A DNA stretch of 31,394 nucleotides from Perlucidibaca piscinae DSM 21586 (lineage in GTDB: Bacteria > Pseudomonadota > Gammaproteobacteria > Pseudomonadales > Moraxellaceae), in contig NZ_ATUE01000011.1 of NCBI RefSeq assembly GCF_000420045.1, positions 1 to 31,394 of the forward strand, written 5' to 3'. Numbering within the stretch: the stretch's first letter is position 1; the number at the start of each line of letters is the position of its first letter. Below, one piece after another: positions 6,061-16,782 of the stretch. The translations under genes and the position numbers were made by a program. The notes beneath the pieces are model-generated. The model saw only the letters and a list, made by a program, of their open reading frames with translations. It was not told the origin of the DNA and did not search any database.

Positions 6061-7392
6061 ATGACTGACACGCCGCCAGAATCCAGCGCCCCGTCGCGTC
6101 GTGCCGGCAGTCGCTTCCTGCGCCTCGCCGGCATGACCGCACGCATCAGCAGCGACGTCGCGCGTGACCGCTGGCAGCGGCTCTGGCACCGGGACGAGGA
6201 TCGCACGGCATCGGATGCCGCACTCTACAGCCGCATCGGTCGTGACATCGCGCAGACGCTGGGTGAGATGAAAGGGGCCGTGATGAAGGTCGGCCAGGTC
6301 GTTTCGCAGTACCGCGACGTGCTGCCGGCCGAGCTGGTGGATGCCCTCACCCCGCTGCAGAAGGACTCGCCGCCGCGCCCTTTCGCCGAATTGCTGCCTC
6401 GCCTGCAACAGGCACTGGGCAAGGACTGGCGCGACCACTTCAGTGACATTGACGAGACCGCGCTGGCATCGGCATCGATTGCCCAGGTGCATCGTGCTCG
6501 CACCCGCGACGGCAGCGCCGTGGTGCTGAAGATCCAGTATCCGGGCGTGGAAGAGGCCATAGACAGCGATCTGAAGCAGCTGCGCCTGGCCCTGAAGATT
6601 GCCCGCGTGCTGCCGGTTTCCGGGCATCTGCTGGACGCCCTGTTCGACGAGATTCGCGCCAGTCTCGAACGCGAGCTGGACTACGGCCTGGAGGCGATGG
6701 CCATCGAGCGCTTCCGCCAGTTTCATGCCGACCAGCCACAGGTCGTGATTCCCGCCGTCATTGCCCCGCTGAGCAGCCGCCATGTGCTGACCCTGAGCCA
6801 CGAGCCCGGCGACCCGCTCAGTTCGCTCGACGCGCGCTACGACCAGGACCGCCGCGACGCGCTCGGTCGCCTGCTGTTCGACACCCTCGCCCGCCAGCTC
6901 TACCAGCTGCATTGCCTGCACTGCGACCCGCATCCCGGAAATTTCGCGGCGCGCCCCGACGGCAGTCTGGTCGTGTACGACTTTGGCTGCATCAAGGAAC
7001 TGCCGGACACGCTGGTGCAGGACTATGCCGCCCTGACCCGCGCTGCGCTGGCCGGCGACCCGGCCGCCGTGGAAACCGGACTGATACGGCTGGGCGCGCG
7101 CAACACGCAGCATGCCCCGAGCCTGCCCGGCGACTTCTATCAGCCCTGGCTGCAGCTCGCCGGCGATGTGCTCGCCGACAGTCCGGTGGATTTTGCCACC
7201 ATGCCGCTGGCCGAGCAGGTGCTGCGCCTCAGCCGCAAGGCACTGCCGCAGTGGCGCGCCTTCCAGCCGGTACCCGATCTGGTGCTGGTGAACCGTGCGC
7301 TGGGCGGGCACTACTGGAATCTGCGCCTGCTCGGTGCGCGCATTGCCATGCGCCCGTTGCTGTTGCCCCTGGCAACGGCCCCGCAGTCATGA
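6061..7392 (+). CDS. ABC1/UbiB-family atypical kinase-like protein
   Basis: A 443-residue protein of the UbiB/COQ8/AarF family of atypical kinases or ATPases, which support ubiquinone synthesis or membrane lipid handling. Family marks are the KVGQ motif (76-79), the Ala-rich loop ASASIAQVHRA (137-147) replacing a normal P-loop, the Lys in VVLKIQYPG (157), ERELDY (203-208), the catalytic loop CDPHPGNF (288-295) and the metal motif YDFG (306-309). It lacks the C-terminal pair of membrane helices typical of UbiB itself and sits alone rather than with ubiE-ubiJ, so it is more likely a COQ8-like paralogue. All key residues are present, so it should bind nucleotide. Substrate unknown. Confidence 0.88.
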   Translation: MTDTPPESSAPSRRAGSRFLRLAGMTARISSDVARDRWQRLWHRDEDRTASDAALYSRIGRDIAQTLGEMKGAVMKVGQVVSQYRDVLPAELVDALTPLQKDSPPRPFAELLPRLQQALGKDWRDHFSDIDETALASASIAQVHRARTRDGSAVVLKIQYPGVEEAIDSDLKQLRLALKIARVLPVSGHLLDALFDEIRASLERELDYGLEAMAIERFRQFHADQPQVVIPAVIAPLSSRHVLTLSHEPGDPLSSLDARYDQDRRDALGRLLFDTLARQLYQLHCLHCDPHPGNFAARPDGSLVVYDFGCIKELPDTLVQDYAALTRAALAGDPAAVETGLIRLGARNTQHAPSLPGDFYQPWLQLAGDVLADSPVDFATMPLAEQVLRLSRKALPQWRAFQPVPDLVLVNRALGGHYWNLRLLGARIAMRPLLLPLATAPQS

Positions 7393-7394
7393 AA

Positions 7395-7415
7395 AAGGGC
7401 GTCATCGACGCCCTT
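7395..7415 (-). terminator. Intrinsic terminator shared by the gsp genes and the ABC1-family gene
   Basis: AAGGGCGTC (7395-7403) pairs perfectly with GACGCCCTT (7407-7415) around a 3-base loop. On the minus strand it is followed by TTTTTC, so it ends the gspN-C-D transcript about 35 bases after the gspD stop. On the plus strand it begins three bases after the ABC1 gene stop but has only a short T/C stretch behind it. Confidence 0.8.
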
Positions 7416-7449
7416 CTCGCTCACCGCCTGCCGGCAATCCCCGCCGATC

Positions 7450-10026
7450 TCAGCGCGGCGGATTCTCCGGCACATAGTAGACATTCCCACTGCTGGTGGT
7501 GATCTTGCGCATGCCGGGACGATCGCTGCCGGACGATGTCGTCGTCGAGGCAGACGCCGATGCCTGGCCGGAGGCCGGGGCCGGGGCCGGGGCCGCTGCA
7601 GCCGGCTGTGTCACCGGTGCCGTGTTGCGCTGCACAGGCTGCGCCGGCGGGAAGTAGTACGGCGATGGCGCTTCGGGTGCGGTCGGGCTGAACGGACGCG
7701 CAGCCGGGTCGGCCGCGACCGTGGACGGCACGTAGGCCGGCGTGCCGGCACTGCTGCGCGCGCTGCTGGTACGGGTCGGTGCCGGCACGCTGCGTGACTC
7801 GCTGCGCACCGGCTCGCTGACCGGCAGCGACTCCGCCACGATGGGCTCGACCGGCTGCACGGCATAGGTCACCGGAACATCCTCGGCCAGGCTGGCGCTC
7901 GCAGGCTGGGCAGCGGGTGCCGGACGTGCTGCCGGCTGCTCGCGCACCACCAAGGTTGTCGCACTGGTCGAGGAGGCCTGCGGCGCACGCGTCGAAGGCT
8001 GCAGATCGGCACGTCCGTCACGTTGCACGCCACCTTGGTAGATGTCGTTGATGCGCTCGGGCAGACGGGTGAAGCGACCTTCGGCATCAACACCCAGATC
8101 AATGCGACGCACCGACTCGTACTGGCGTGCGGTCAGGGCAGTGGCCTGGGCGGCATCACGCAGGATGGTCGGCTGCAGGAACACCAGCAGATTGCGCTTG
8201 ATGCGCGTGTCGCTGGTGGCGCGGAACAGCACGCCGAGACCGGGGATGTCGCCCAGCAGCGGCACCTTGCTCACCGACTTCTTGACGTCGTCCTGCACCA
8301 GACCGCCAAGCACGATGGTCTGGCCGTCATCGGCAAGAATCGTGGTCTTGATCGAGCGCTTGTTGGTGATCAGGTCGGAGGAGCGGATGCTGTCCGCCGA
8401 GGGCACCACCGAAGACACTTCCTGCTCGACATCGAGTCGCACCGTGCCGCCTTCGCTCAGCGACGGGGTCACCTTCAGCGTGATGCCGACGTCCTGACGC
8501 TCGATGGTGGTGAACGGATTGCTCAGGCCGGAGCCCTGGGTGCCGGTGGTGCCGGTGATGAAGGGCACATTCTGGCCCACCACGATCTTGGCCTCCTGGT
8601 TGTCCAGGGTCATGATGCTGGGCGTCGACAGCAGGTTGGCATCCGCCACCGACTCCAGGGCCTGGATCAGCGCACCGTAGAAGGTGCGATCGCCGTTGCG
8701 ATCCTTCTTCGAGCTGCCGATGGCGATGGCGGCGCCCTGGCCGATGCCGGCCTGCGACGGGTCGCCGGTCACGGCGGCGGTGGCCAGATTGACCAGGCTG
8801 GCGCCGGCATTGTTGAAGTTGATGATGCCGACCCCGTTGGCGGGGTCACCCGAGGCCCACTGCACGCCAAGCTGGGCGGCATTGTCGCCGGAGACCTCGA
8901 CGATGGCGGCCTGGATCAGGACCTGCGAGCGACGCGTGTCGAGCTCGGCGAGCACCGCCTCGACCTGGCGGATCTGCGCCGGACGGGCACGCACGATGAG
9001 GGCATTCTGGCTTTCATCGGCGATCAGGCTGGCGTTGCCGACGGTGATGGTGGTGGTGCCGGGATCGCGGGTGTTACTGCTGCCGGCAGAGCCGTCGGCA
9101 TTGCTGGAGACATTGACGCTGCTGCTGCCGGCCGCGGTGTTGGTGGAGACCTTGTCATCGCCGCTGACCAGCACGCCCTTGAGAACCTCGGCCACCTGAC
9201 GGGCATTGGCATACTTGAGGCGGAATACCTTGACGTTGTCAGCGCTGGCTTCCGGCGCCTCGTCGAGGCTGCGGATGACGGCACGGACGCGGTCGCGCAG
9301 GGCGCGATCGCCGCGCACCAGCAGCCGGTTGGAACGCTCGTCGACGACGATGCGCACGCGTCCGGAGCCACGAGCCTCCTTGGCGCCGGCGGCCGGCGCA
9401 CCGGCCTCCATGGTTTCGAGCACGCCGAGCAGATCGGCAGCGCGGCCATTGCGCACCGGAATGATCTCGATGGCGTCATCCGGATCACCATTGTCGAGCT
9501 CGCGGATGATGGCTTCCAGCGCCTGGGCATTGCCGGCACGGTCGGAAATGATCAGGGCATTGGCCCCCGGCACGGCGGCCATGTGCGCGAACTGCGGCAT
9601 CATCGGGCGCAATGCCGCCATCAGCTCGTTGGCATTGGCCTGGCGCAGCACGATGACCCGGGTCACCAGCTGCTCGCCACGACCGCCGGAGTCAACGCGC
9701 ACGCCCGCCTGGCGGGCATTGGTGTCAGGCAGGATCTTCACCACCGGGCCGTTGCTGACGGTGGCAAAGCCGTTGATGCTGAGCACGCTCTGGAACAGCT
9801 CGTAGAGCTCGTCCGCCGACATGGCACGGCTGGACACCACGGTGACGGTGCCCTTGACGCGCGGATCGACGACAAAGTTGCGGCCGGTGATCTCCGCCAT
9901 CTCGTTGACCAGCGCGGAGATGTCGGCATCCTTGAGGTTGAGCTTCCAGGTCTTCTCGGCCCAGGCCGGCGTGGTCGCCAGCAACATCATGGCGAGCGCC
10001 AGCGGCTTCACGGTTGAGTTCTTCAT
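7450..10026 (-). CDS. gspD: Type II secretion outer-membrane secretin GspD, with long C-terminal tail
   Basis: An 858-residue secretin that forms the outer-membrane pore of the type II secretion system. Residues 1-23 are a signal peptide ending TPAWA. The N0 domain (about 25-100) is followed by the ring-building N1-N3 repeats (about 120-365), with a Ser/Asn/Gly-rich insert near 290-325, then the secretin domain (about 365-625) including PSIMTLDNQEAKIVVGQNVPF (469-489) and the signature VPLLGDIPGLGVLF (588-601). After about residue 665 there is a tail of nearly 195 residues rich in Ala, Pro, Ser and Thr, ending in YYVPENPPR; most GspD proteins stop much sooner. The ATG is 5 bases after the gspC stop, without a clear ribosome site, suggesting coupling to gspC. 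Confidence 0.95.
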   Translation of the reverse strand: MKNSTVKPLALAMMLLATTPAWAEKTWKLNLKDADISALVNEMAEITGRNFVVDPRVKGTVTVVSSRAMSADELYELFQSVLSINGFATVSNGPVVKILPDTNARQAGVRVDSGGRGEQLVTRVIVLRQANANELMAALRPMMPQFAHMAAVPGANALIISDRAGNAQALEAIIRELDNGDPDDAIEIIPVRNGRAADLLGVLETMEAGAPAAGAKEARGSGRVRIVVDERSNRLLVRGDRALRDRVRAVIRSLDEAPEASADNVKVFRLKYANARQVAEVLKGVLVSGDDKVSTNTAAGSSSVNVSSNADGSAGSSNTRDPGTTTITVGNASLIADESQNALIVRARPAQIRQVEAVLAELDTRRSQVLIQAAIVEVSGDNAAQLGVQWASGDPANGVGIINFNNAGASLVNLATAAVTGDPSQAGIGQGAAIAIGSSKKDRNGDRTFYGALIQALESVADANLLSTPSIMTLDNQEAKIVVGQNVPFITGTTGTQGSGLSNPFTTIERQDVGITLKVTPSLSEGGTVRLDVEQEVSSVVPSADSIRSSDLITNKRSIKTTILADDGQTIVLGGLVQDDVKKSVSKVPLLGDIPGLGVLFRATSDTRIKRNLLVFLQPTILRDAAQATALTARQYESVRRIDLGVDAEGRFTRLPERINDIYQGGVQRDGRADLQPSTRAPQASSTSATTLVVREQPAARPAPAAQPASASLAEDVPVTYAVQPVEPIVAESLPVSEPVRSESRSVPAPTRTSSARSSAGTPAYVPSTVAADPAARPFSPTAPEAPSPYYFPPAQPVQRNTAPVTQPAAAAPAPAPASGQASASASTTTSSGSDRPGMRKITTSSGNVYYVPENPPR
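7573..7594 (+). repeat. In-frame GGGGCC hexamer tandem repeat in the gspD tail
   Basis: GGCC followed by three copies of GGGGCC lies inside the gspD 3' part and encodes the alternating Ala-Pro run on the minus strand. The unit is six bases, so copy-number change would add or remove Ala-Pro pairs without breaking the frame. Its G-runs lie on the plus strand (gspD template) and could form a quadruplex. Confidence 0.85.
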
Positions 10027-10031
10027 CGGCT

Positions 10032-10841
10032 TTATAATCGCTGTTCCAAAGTGATTGTCTGCGTGCCGCGCTGAACCTCCACGCGTGCACTGCCTGCGGA
10101 CTGCAGCTGACCCAGGGTCTGCTGATCCGCTTCAAGATCCTTGCCCACGGACTGGCCGTTGATGCTGACGATGCGATCGCCCGGTTGCAGTCCGTAACGC
10201 TTCAGCATGTCCTTCTGTGCCGTGATGCTCACGACATAGCCTTGCGAGGTGCGGCGCAGACCCATCTGGCGCAGGGCCGCCATCGGCGAGCTGGCAAAGT
10301 TGCTGACCGCCTTGTCGAGCGCGTTGACCGTGTCAGCCGCCCTGCCCGGCTGGCCAGGCGGTGGCGACACCGGCTTGTCGGCGGGCTTGTCAAAGCGCAG
10401 GATCTCCTCGCGCCCATTGCGATCAAGCACCACCTGGGTGGCCTCGACACGCGCCAGACTGGCACCGCCGGGCAGCTGGTCACCCGGCTTGAAGGTCTTC
10501 ACCAGACCATTGCCGCGTTCGGCGATCATGGCCCGTGAGGACGCCGGATCGCTGCTTTCCATGACCCCGTCAAGACGCAGCTGCAAGGTGGTGTCGGCGA
10601 CCGTGGCCTGCTGCGGTCCGCTGTTTTCACCGAACAGGCTGGCGACCTGGGCCGGGCTGCTGCTGGCTGCCGCAACCGGCGCCTGGACTACCGGCACGGG
10701 CAGCGGCTGTGCCGGACCGGACAGCAGCAGCCATACCAGGCGGCCCAGCTGCCAGGCCAGAACCACCGCCAGCAGCAGCAAGGCCGCCAGCGCCAGCGGC
10801 TTGTCGCCATGCGCGTCCCAGAGTGCACGCAAACGGGTCAT
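10032..10841 (-). CDS. gspC: Type II secretion inner-membrane linker GspC
   Basis: A 269-residue bitopic inner-membrane protein. A short cytoplasmic start is followed by one transmembrane helix (about 16-40), an Ala/Pro linker (41-66), the periplasmic homology region (about 67-150, beginning with VASLFGE) that contacts the N0 domain of GspD, and a C-terminal PDZ domain (about 195-265) with GLQPGDRIVSINGQ at 217-230. GspC joins the inner-membrane platform to the secretin and helps choose substrates. Its ATG overlaps the gspN stop by four bases (ATGA), and gspD follows after 5 bases, so the three are one operon and their products meet in the periplasm. Confidence 0.94.
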   Translation of the reverse strand: MTRLRALWDAHGDKPLALAALLLLAVVLAWQLGRLVWLLLSGPAQPLPVPVVQAPVAAASSSPAQVASLFGENSGPQQATVADTTLQLRLDGVMESSDPASSRAMIAERGNGLVKTFKPGDQLPGGASLARVEATQVVLDRNGREEILRFDKPADKPVSPPPGQPGRAADTVNALDKAVSNFASSPMAALRQMGLRRTSQGYVVSITAQKDMLKRYGLQPGDRIVSINGQSVGKDLEADQQTLGQLQSAGSARVEVQRGTQTITLEQRL

Positions 10842-11620
10842 CTCAAGGGCTCCGAGACAGTCAGCACCACCAGGTCAGGGTTGTTGCGGCCGGCATAGCC
10901 GGGCTTGAGCTGCAGCAGGCGTTCGCGCAGCTGCCACTGGATGCGGTTGTCAGCGGTCAGGGTAACGGTCGCGAGCGCGCCGTTGCCGGCACGCTGGCTC
11001 AGCTCGCCGACGAGATTGCCGTCGACCACACGCCAGCGCCAGAGTGCCGGTGGCAGCACCAGCGCCTGAACCTGTCCCTGCATGTCCAGGCGGAAAGGGC
11101 CGCCCGTCGTGCGCAGCTCCCCCTCGCCGCGCCGCCAGGCGCCGCCATGACGCCGGGAGAAGACCAGCGCATCACCCTGCCAGCCGGGCAGCACGGCACC
11201 CGGGCCCAGCCATTCGGCCGGTCCGGCAGGAATGCTCACGCCGGACAGCGCCAGACGCCAGGACAGCGGCCCGCGCTGGTAGGCGGCATCCGCCTGCAGA
11301 GGGCCCTGCACGCGTGCCTCGACACCCAGTCCGAGCAGAAGCAGGCGTGCCGGCTGCCAGTCCCAGGCCACATGCCAGCCCTGCTGACGCAGTTGCAGGA
11401 TGGCCTCGCCGGTCGCCAGCGAGCCGGAGACGGCCTGCACCGGCAGCGACGGCTGCAGCCAGCGCAGCACACGCTCGCCGGGGGCATGCACGAGCAGCGA
11501 CAGCATGCCGACCAGCACCACGGGCAGAATGAAGAGAACGGTGCGCAGACGCCTGGACAACAGTGGAACCCCACAGTCAGTGACCGGCAAATGCGCCGGA
11601 AAAACGATCTGGTCGATCAT
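10838..11620 (-). CDS. gspN: Type II secretion protein GspN
   Basis: A protein of up to 260 residues with one N-terminal membrane helix (LRTVLFILPVVLVGMLSLLV, about 25-44) and a beta-rich periplasmic body, the layout and size of GspN. This accessory part of type II secretion is not present in all systems and its exact job is unclear. Placement directly before gspC with an ATGA overlap supports the call. The ATG at 11620 has no clear ribosome site and a TATGAT box overlaps it; a TTG at 11558-11560 (residue 21), preceded by GGGG, would put the helix close to the N-terminus as in relatives and is a likely alternative start giving 240 residues. Confidence 0.82.
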   Translation of the reverse strand: MIDQIVFPAHLPVTDCGVPLLSRRLRTVLFILPVVLVGMLSLLVHAPGERVLRWLQPSLPVQAVSGSLATGEAILQLRQQGWHVAWDWQPARLLLLGLGVEARVQGPLQADAAYQRGPLSWRLALSGVSIPAGPAEWLGPGAVLPGWQGDALVFSRRHGGAWRRGEGELRTTGGPFRLDMQGQVQALVLPPALWRWRVVDGNLVGELSQRAGNGALATVTLTADNRIQWQLRERLLQLKPGYAGRNNPDLVVLTVSEPLR

Positions 11621-11660
11621 AACCCGAAGCAGGCATTCTGCTCAGGGGCTTTACATGAAA

Positions 11661-11692
11661 ACGACAAAGGCCGATCTCTCGCGAGTCGGCCT
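11661..11692 (-). terminator. Intrinsic terminator of ssb
   Basis: AGGCCGA (11668-11674) pairs with TCGGCCT (11686-11692), with a small CTCGCGAG palindrome in the loop. Reading on the minus strand, the hairpin is followed by TTGTCGTTTTC. It lies about 25 bases after the ssb stop and separates ssb from the gsp operon. Confidence 0.75.
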
Positions 11693-11716
11693 GCCTGGCG
11701 ATCACCGCTGCCGCGG

Positions 11717-12235
11717 TCAGAACGGAATGTCGTCGTCAAAGTCCTGCATGGCTGCCGGTGCGGCCGGACGTGCCGGCGCCTGCTGGCGCGGCGCTGACGC
11801 ACGCGGCGCGGCGGCCGGCGCATCGAAATCGGCATAGGCCGGCATGGACTGGCTGTCGTCACCGCCGTCGAAGCCTGCACCAGCACCGCCACCGCCGGAC
11901 TTGCCATCCAGCATCTGCAGGTTGCTGCCCTTGATTTCGGTGCTGTAACGGTCCTGCCCGGTCTGCTTGTCCTGCCACTTGCGAGTGTGCAGCGAGCCTT
12001 CGAGGAAGACCTTGCTGCCCTTGCGCAGGTATTCGCCGGCGATCTCGGCAAGGCGACCGTAGAACACCACGCGGTGCCATTCGGTCTGCTCCTGCATGGC
12101 GCCGGTGTTCTTGTCCTTCCAGGACTCGCTGGTAGCGACGGTGATGTTGGCAACCGCACCGCCCGAGGGCAGGTAGCGCACTTCGGGGTCACGCCCCAGA
12201 TTGCCGATCAGGATGACTTTGTTGACGCCGCGCAT
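11717..12235 (-). CDS. ssb: Single-stranded DNA-binding protein SSB
   Basis: A 172-residue protein that coats single-stranded DNA as a tetramer in replication, repair and recombination. The OB-fold fills about residues 1-110, starting MRGVNKVILIGNLGRDPEVRY and including WHRVVFYGRLAEIAGEYLRKG. A flexible Gly/Ala/Pro/Gln-rich linker follows, and the last residues are DFDDDIPF (165-172), the acidic tip that recruits partner proteins. The ATG at 12235 is chosen because GGAGA (complement of 12241-12245) sits just upstream and the OB-fold starts there; the longer frame back to 12355 runs into the transporter gene. Neighbours are the YajR-like gene and uvrA, a common repair-gene arrangement. Confidence 0.97.
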   Translation of the reverse strand: MRGVNKVILIGNLGRDPEVRYLPSGGAVANITVATSESWKDKNTGAMQEQTEWHRVVFYGRLAEIAGEYLRKGSKVFLEGSLHTRKWQDKQTGQDRYSTEIKGSNLQMLDGKSGGGGAGAGFDGGDDSQSMPAYADFDAPAAAPRASAPRQQAPARPAAPAAMQDFDDDIPF

Positions 12236-12303
12236 AGCTTTCTCCGCATGCTTGTTCTTGGATGTTCTGCATTCAATGTAGACCAGGCGGGTGGCTGCCG
12301 CCA

Positions 12304-13665
12304 CTAGGCCTGGACAATTCTCACCGGCCACGCATTGACCGGCCCGGGCTGCCACAGACGACGGTCGATCTTGACATGAATCACCGCCTCGTCGGGCAGC
12401 ACGACAACCTCATGCACCCCGGGCAGCTCGCGCAGGATCTGCAGCTGCTCCGCCGACAGCGGCCCTTCCAGCGGGGTGATGGCAAGCCCGTGCAGGCTCA
12501 GCGGCGGCGCCATGCGCCAGGCTACCGCCAGCCAGCCCAGTGCCAGCACGGCGAGCACGCCATAGACCGCCGGCATCGCCAGCCACTGCGGCAGCACGCC
12601 GCCAAGCACGCCGCCGAGAAAGGCGCCGAGGAACTGGCTGGTGCTGTAGATGCCCATGGCCGTGCCCTTGCCGCCTGCCGGACTGACCTTGCTCACCAGC
12701 GACGGCAGCAACGCTTCCAGCAGATTGAAGGCGAGAAAGAACAGGGCCACTGCCAGCACAAGGCCGGTCAGCCCCTGGTACAGGCAGGCAAGCACCGCCA
12801 TGGCAACGGCCAGCAGGGCGATGGCCGACCAGAACACCTCACGCAGATGGCCACGCTTTTCAGCCAGGATGACCAGCGGAATCAGACCCACGAAAGCGGC
12901 CAGCATCACCGGCAGATACAGCCAGCCATGCTGGCTGGCCGGCAGCCCCGCCGCCACCAGCTGCGGCGGAATGATCACGAAGCAGGCCGTCATCACCAGG
13001 TGCAGCACGAAGATGCCGACATCCAGGCGCAGCAGCTCGGGGTGGCGGAGCATGGTCAGCAGCTGCTGGCCATAGTGAACCGGCAGCTGCTGACGCGGGC
13101 GCTCGACATGCGGCACCTTGAGCAGGCAGAGCGCAATGCCGGCCAGGCCCATGGCCGAGGTCGCCAGAAAGACGCCGGACAGCCCCACCCAGGACGCCAG
13201 CCAGGGCCCGAGAATGAAGGCAACGGCAAAGGACAGGCCGATGCTCATGCCCACCGTGGCCATGGCACGCGTGCGATGCTGCTCGCGCACCAGGTCGGAC
13301 AGCAGCGCCATCACCACGGCCGAGATCGCGCCCGCCCCCTGCAGGAAGCGCCCGAGAATGACGCCCCAGATCGAGGTGCTGAGCGCCGCCACCAGGCCGC
13401 CGAGCACGAACAGCGCCAGCCCGATGACAATGAGCCGGCGACGATCGAAGCGATCCGCCCAGAGCCCGAAGGGAATCTGCAGCAGCAGCTGGGCCAGCCC
13501 ATAGGCGCCCACGGCCAGACCGACCAGTGCCGGCGTGGCACCCGGCAGACCGGCGCCGAACACCGACAGCACCGGCAGCAGCATGAACAGGCCGACCATG
13601 CGCAAGGAGAACAGTCCCGCCAGCGTGCTGACCGCAGCACGTTCGGCAGGAGAGTACGCAGACAT
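12304..13665 (-). CDS. yajR: YajR-type major facilitator transporter with C-terminal YAM domain
   Basis: A 453-residue inner-membrane transporter with twelve predicted helices. Motif A, the cytoplasmic gate between helices 2 and 3, is seen as GLWADRFDRRR (67-77). The last ~60 residues, from about 391, are soluble and match the YAM domain of E. coli YajR in pattern: ILRELPGVHEVVVLPDEAVI then HVKIDR, a ferredoxin-like half. The substrate of YajR proteins is not firmly known; they are proton-driven efflux-type. The ATG at 13665 follows GGGGTG; an ATG at 13686 and longer forms overlapping uvrA are less likely. Placement between ssb and uvrA matches Pseudomonas. Confidence 0.88.
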   Translation of the reverse strand: MSAYSPAERAAVSTLAGLFSLRMVGLFMLLPVLSVFGAGLPGATPALVGLAVGAYGLAQLLLQIPFGLWADRFDRRRLIVIGLALFVLGGLVAALSTSIWGVILGRFLQGAGAISAVVMALLSDLVREQHRTRAMATVGMSIGLSFAVAFILGPWLASWVGLSGVFLATSAMGLAGIALCLLKVPHVERPRQQLPVHYGQQLLTMLRHPELLRLDVGIFVLHLVMTACFVIIPPQLVAAGLPASQHGWLYLPVMLAAFVGLIPLVILAEKRGHLREVFWSAIALLAVAMAVLACLYQGLTGLVLAVALFFLAFNLLEALLPSLVSKVSPAGGKGTAMGIYSTSQFLGAFLGGVLGGVLPQWLAMPAVYGVLAVLALGWLAVAWRMAPPLSLHGLAITPLEGPLSAEQLQILRELPGVHEVVVLPDEAVIHVKIDRRLWQPGPVNAWPVRIVQA

Positions 13666-13749
13666 CAGGACACCCCGTGCAGACATCGTTTCAGAAAAGT
13701 TGCCAAGTCTATCAGGAGCGCTGCCGGATGCGGTGGAACAAGCGCGTCT

Positions 13750-13784
13750 GTCCGCTGCGGACGCCGCCGGCTTATGCGTATACT
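13750..13784 (+). promoter_or_regulatory. Candidate uvrA promoter region with a small palindrome
   Basis: TATACT at 13779-13784 is a good -10 box, about 30 bases before the uvrA ATG. No good -35 hexamer is present at 16-18 bases. In that place lies GTCCGC-T-GCGGAC (13750-13762), a 6-bp inverted repeat that could be a factor site. No CTG-N10-CAG LexA-type box was seen. Confidence 0.35.
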
Positions 13785-13813
13785 GGTCGTTTGTCATTGT
13801 GCTGCGAGCGGGC

Positions 13814-16645
<2,832 letters not shown>

Positions 16646-16709
16646 CGCCGCACCCTCGCCCTGCCGGATCAGCGGGGCGAGGCCGCAGCGCGCGGACGCC
16701 AGAAAGCAG

Positions 16710-16733
16710 AAAACCGGCCACAAGGCCGGTTTT
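16710..16733. terminator. Bidirectional terminator between uvrA and rplQ
   Basis: AAAACCGGCC (16710-16719) pairs perfectly with GGCCGGTTTT (16724-16733) around ACAA, giving T-runs at the stem base on both strands, as expected between convergent genes. A second hairpin without a T-run, CCTCGCCC/GGGCGAGG at 16654-16682, follows uvrA directly, and a 14-base palindrome, GCTTCAGCTGAAGC at 16767-16780, abuts the rplQ stop. Confidence 0.85.
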
Positions 16734-16782
16734 CCGTTACTGAGGCAGCCGACACGAACGCTGGCGGCTTCAGCTGAAGCGC

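Noticed and set aside
8023..10017. 664-codon open frame on the plus strand opposite gspD
   Set aside because: Pure antisense shadow; gspD has signal peptide, domain order and secretin signature on the other strand.
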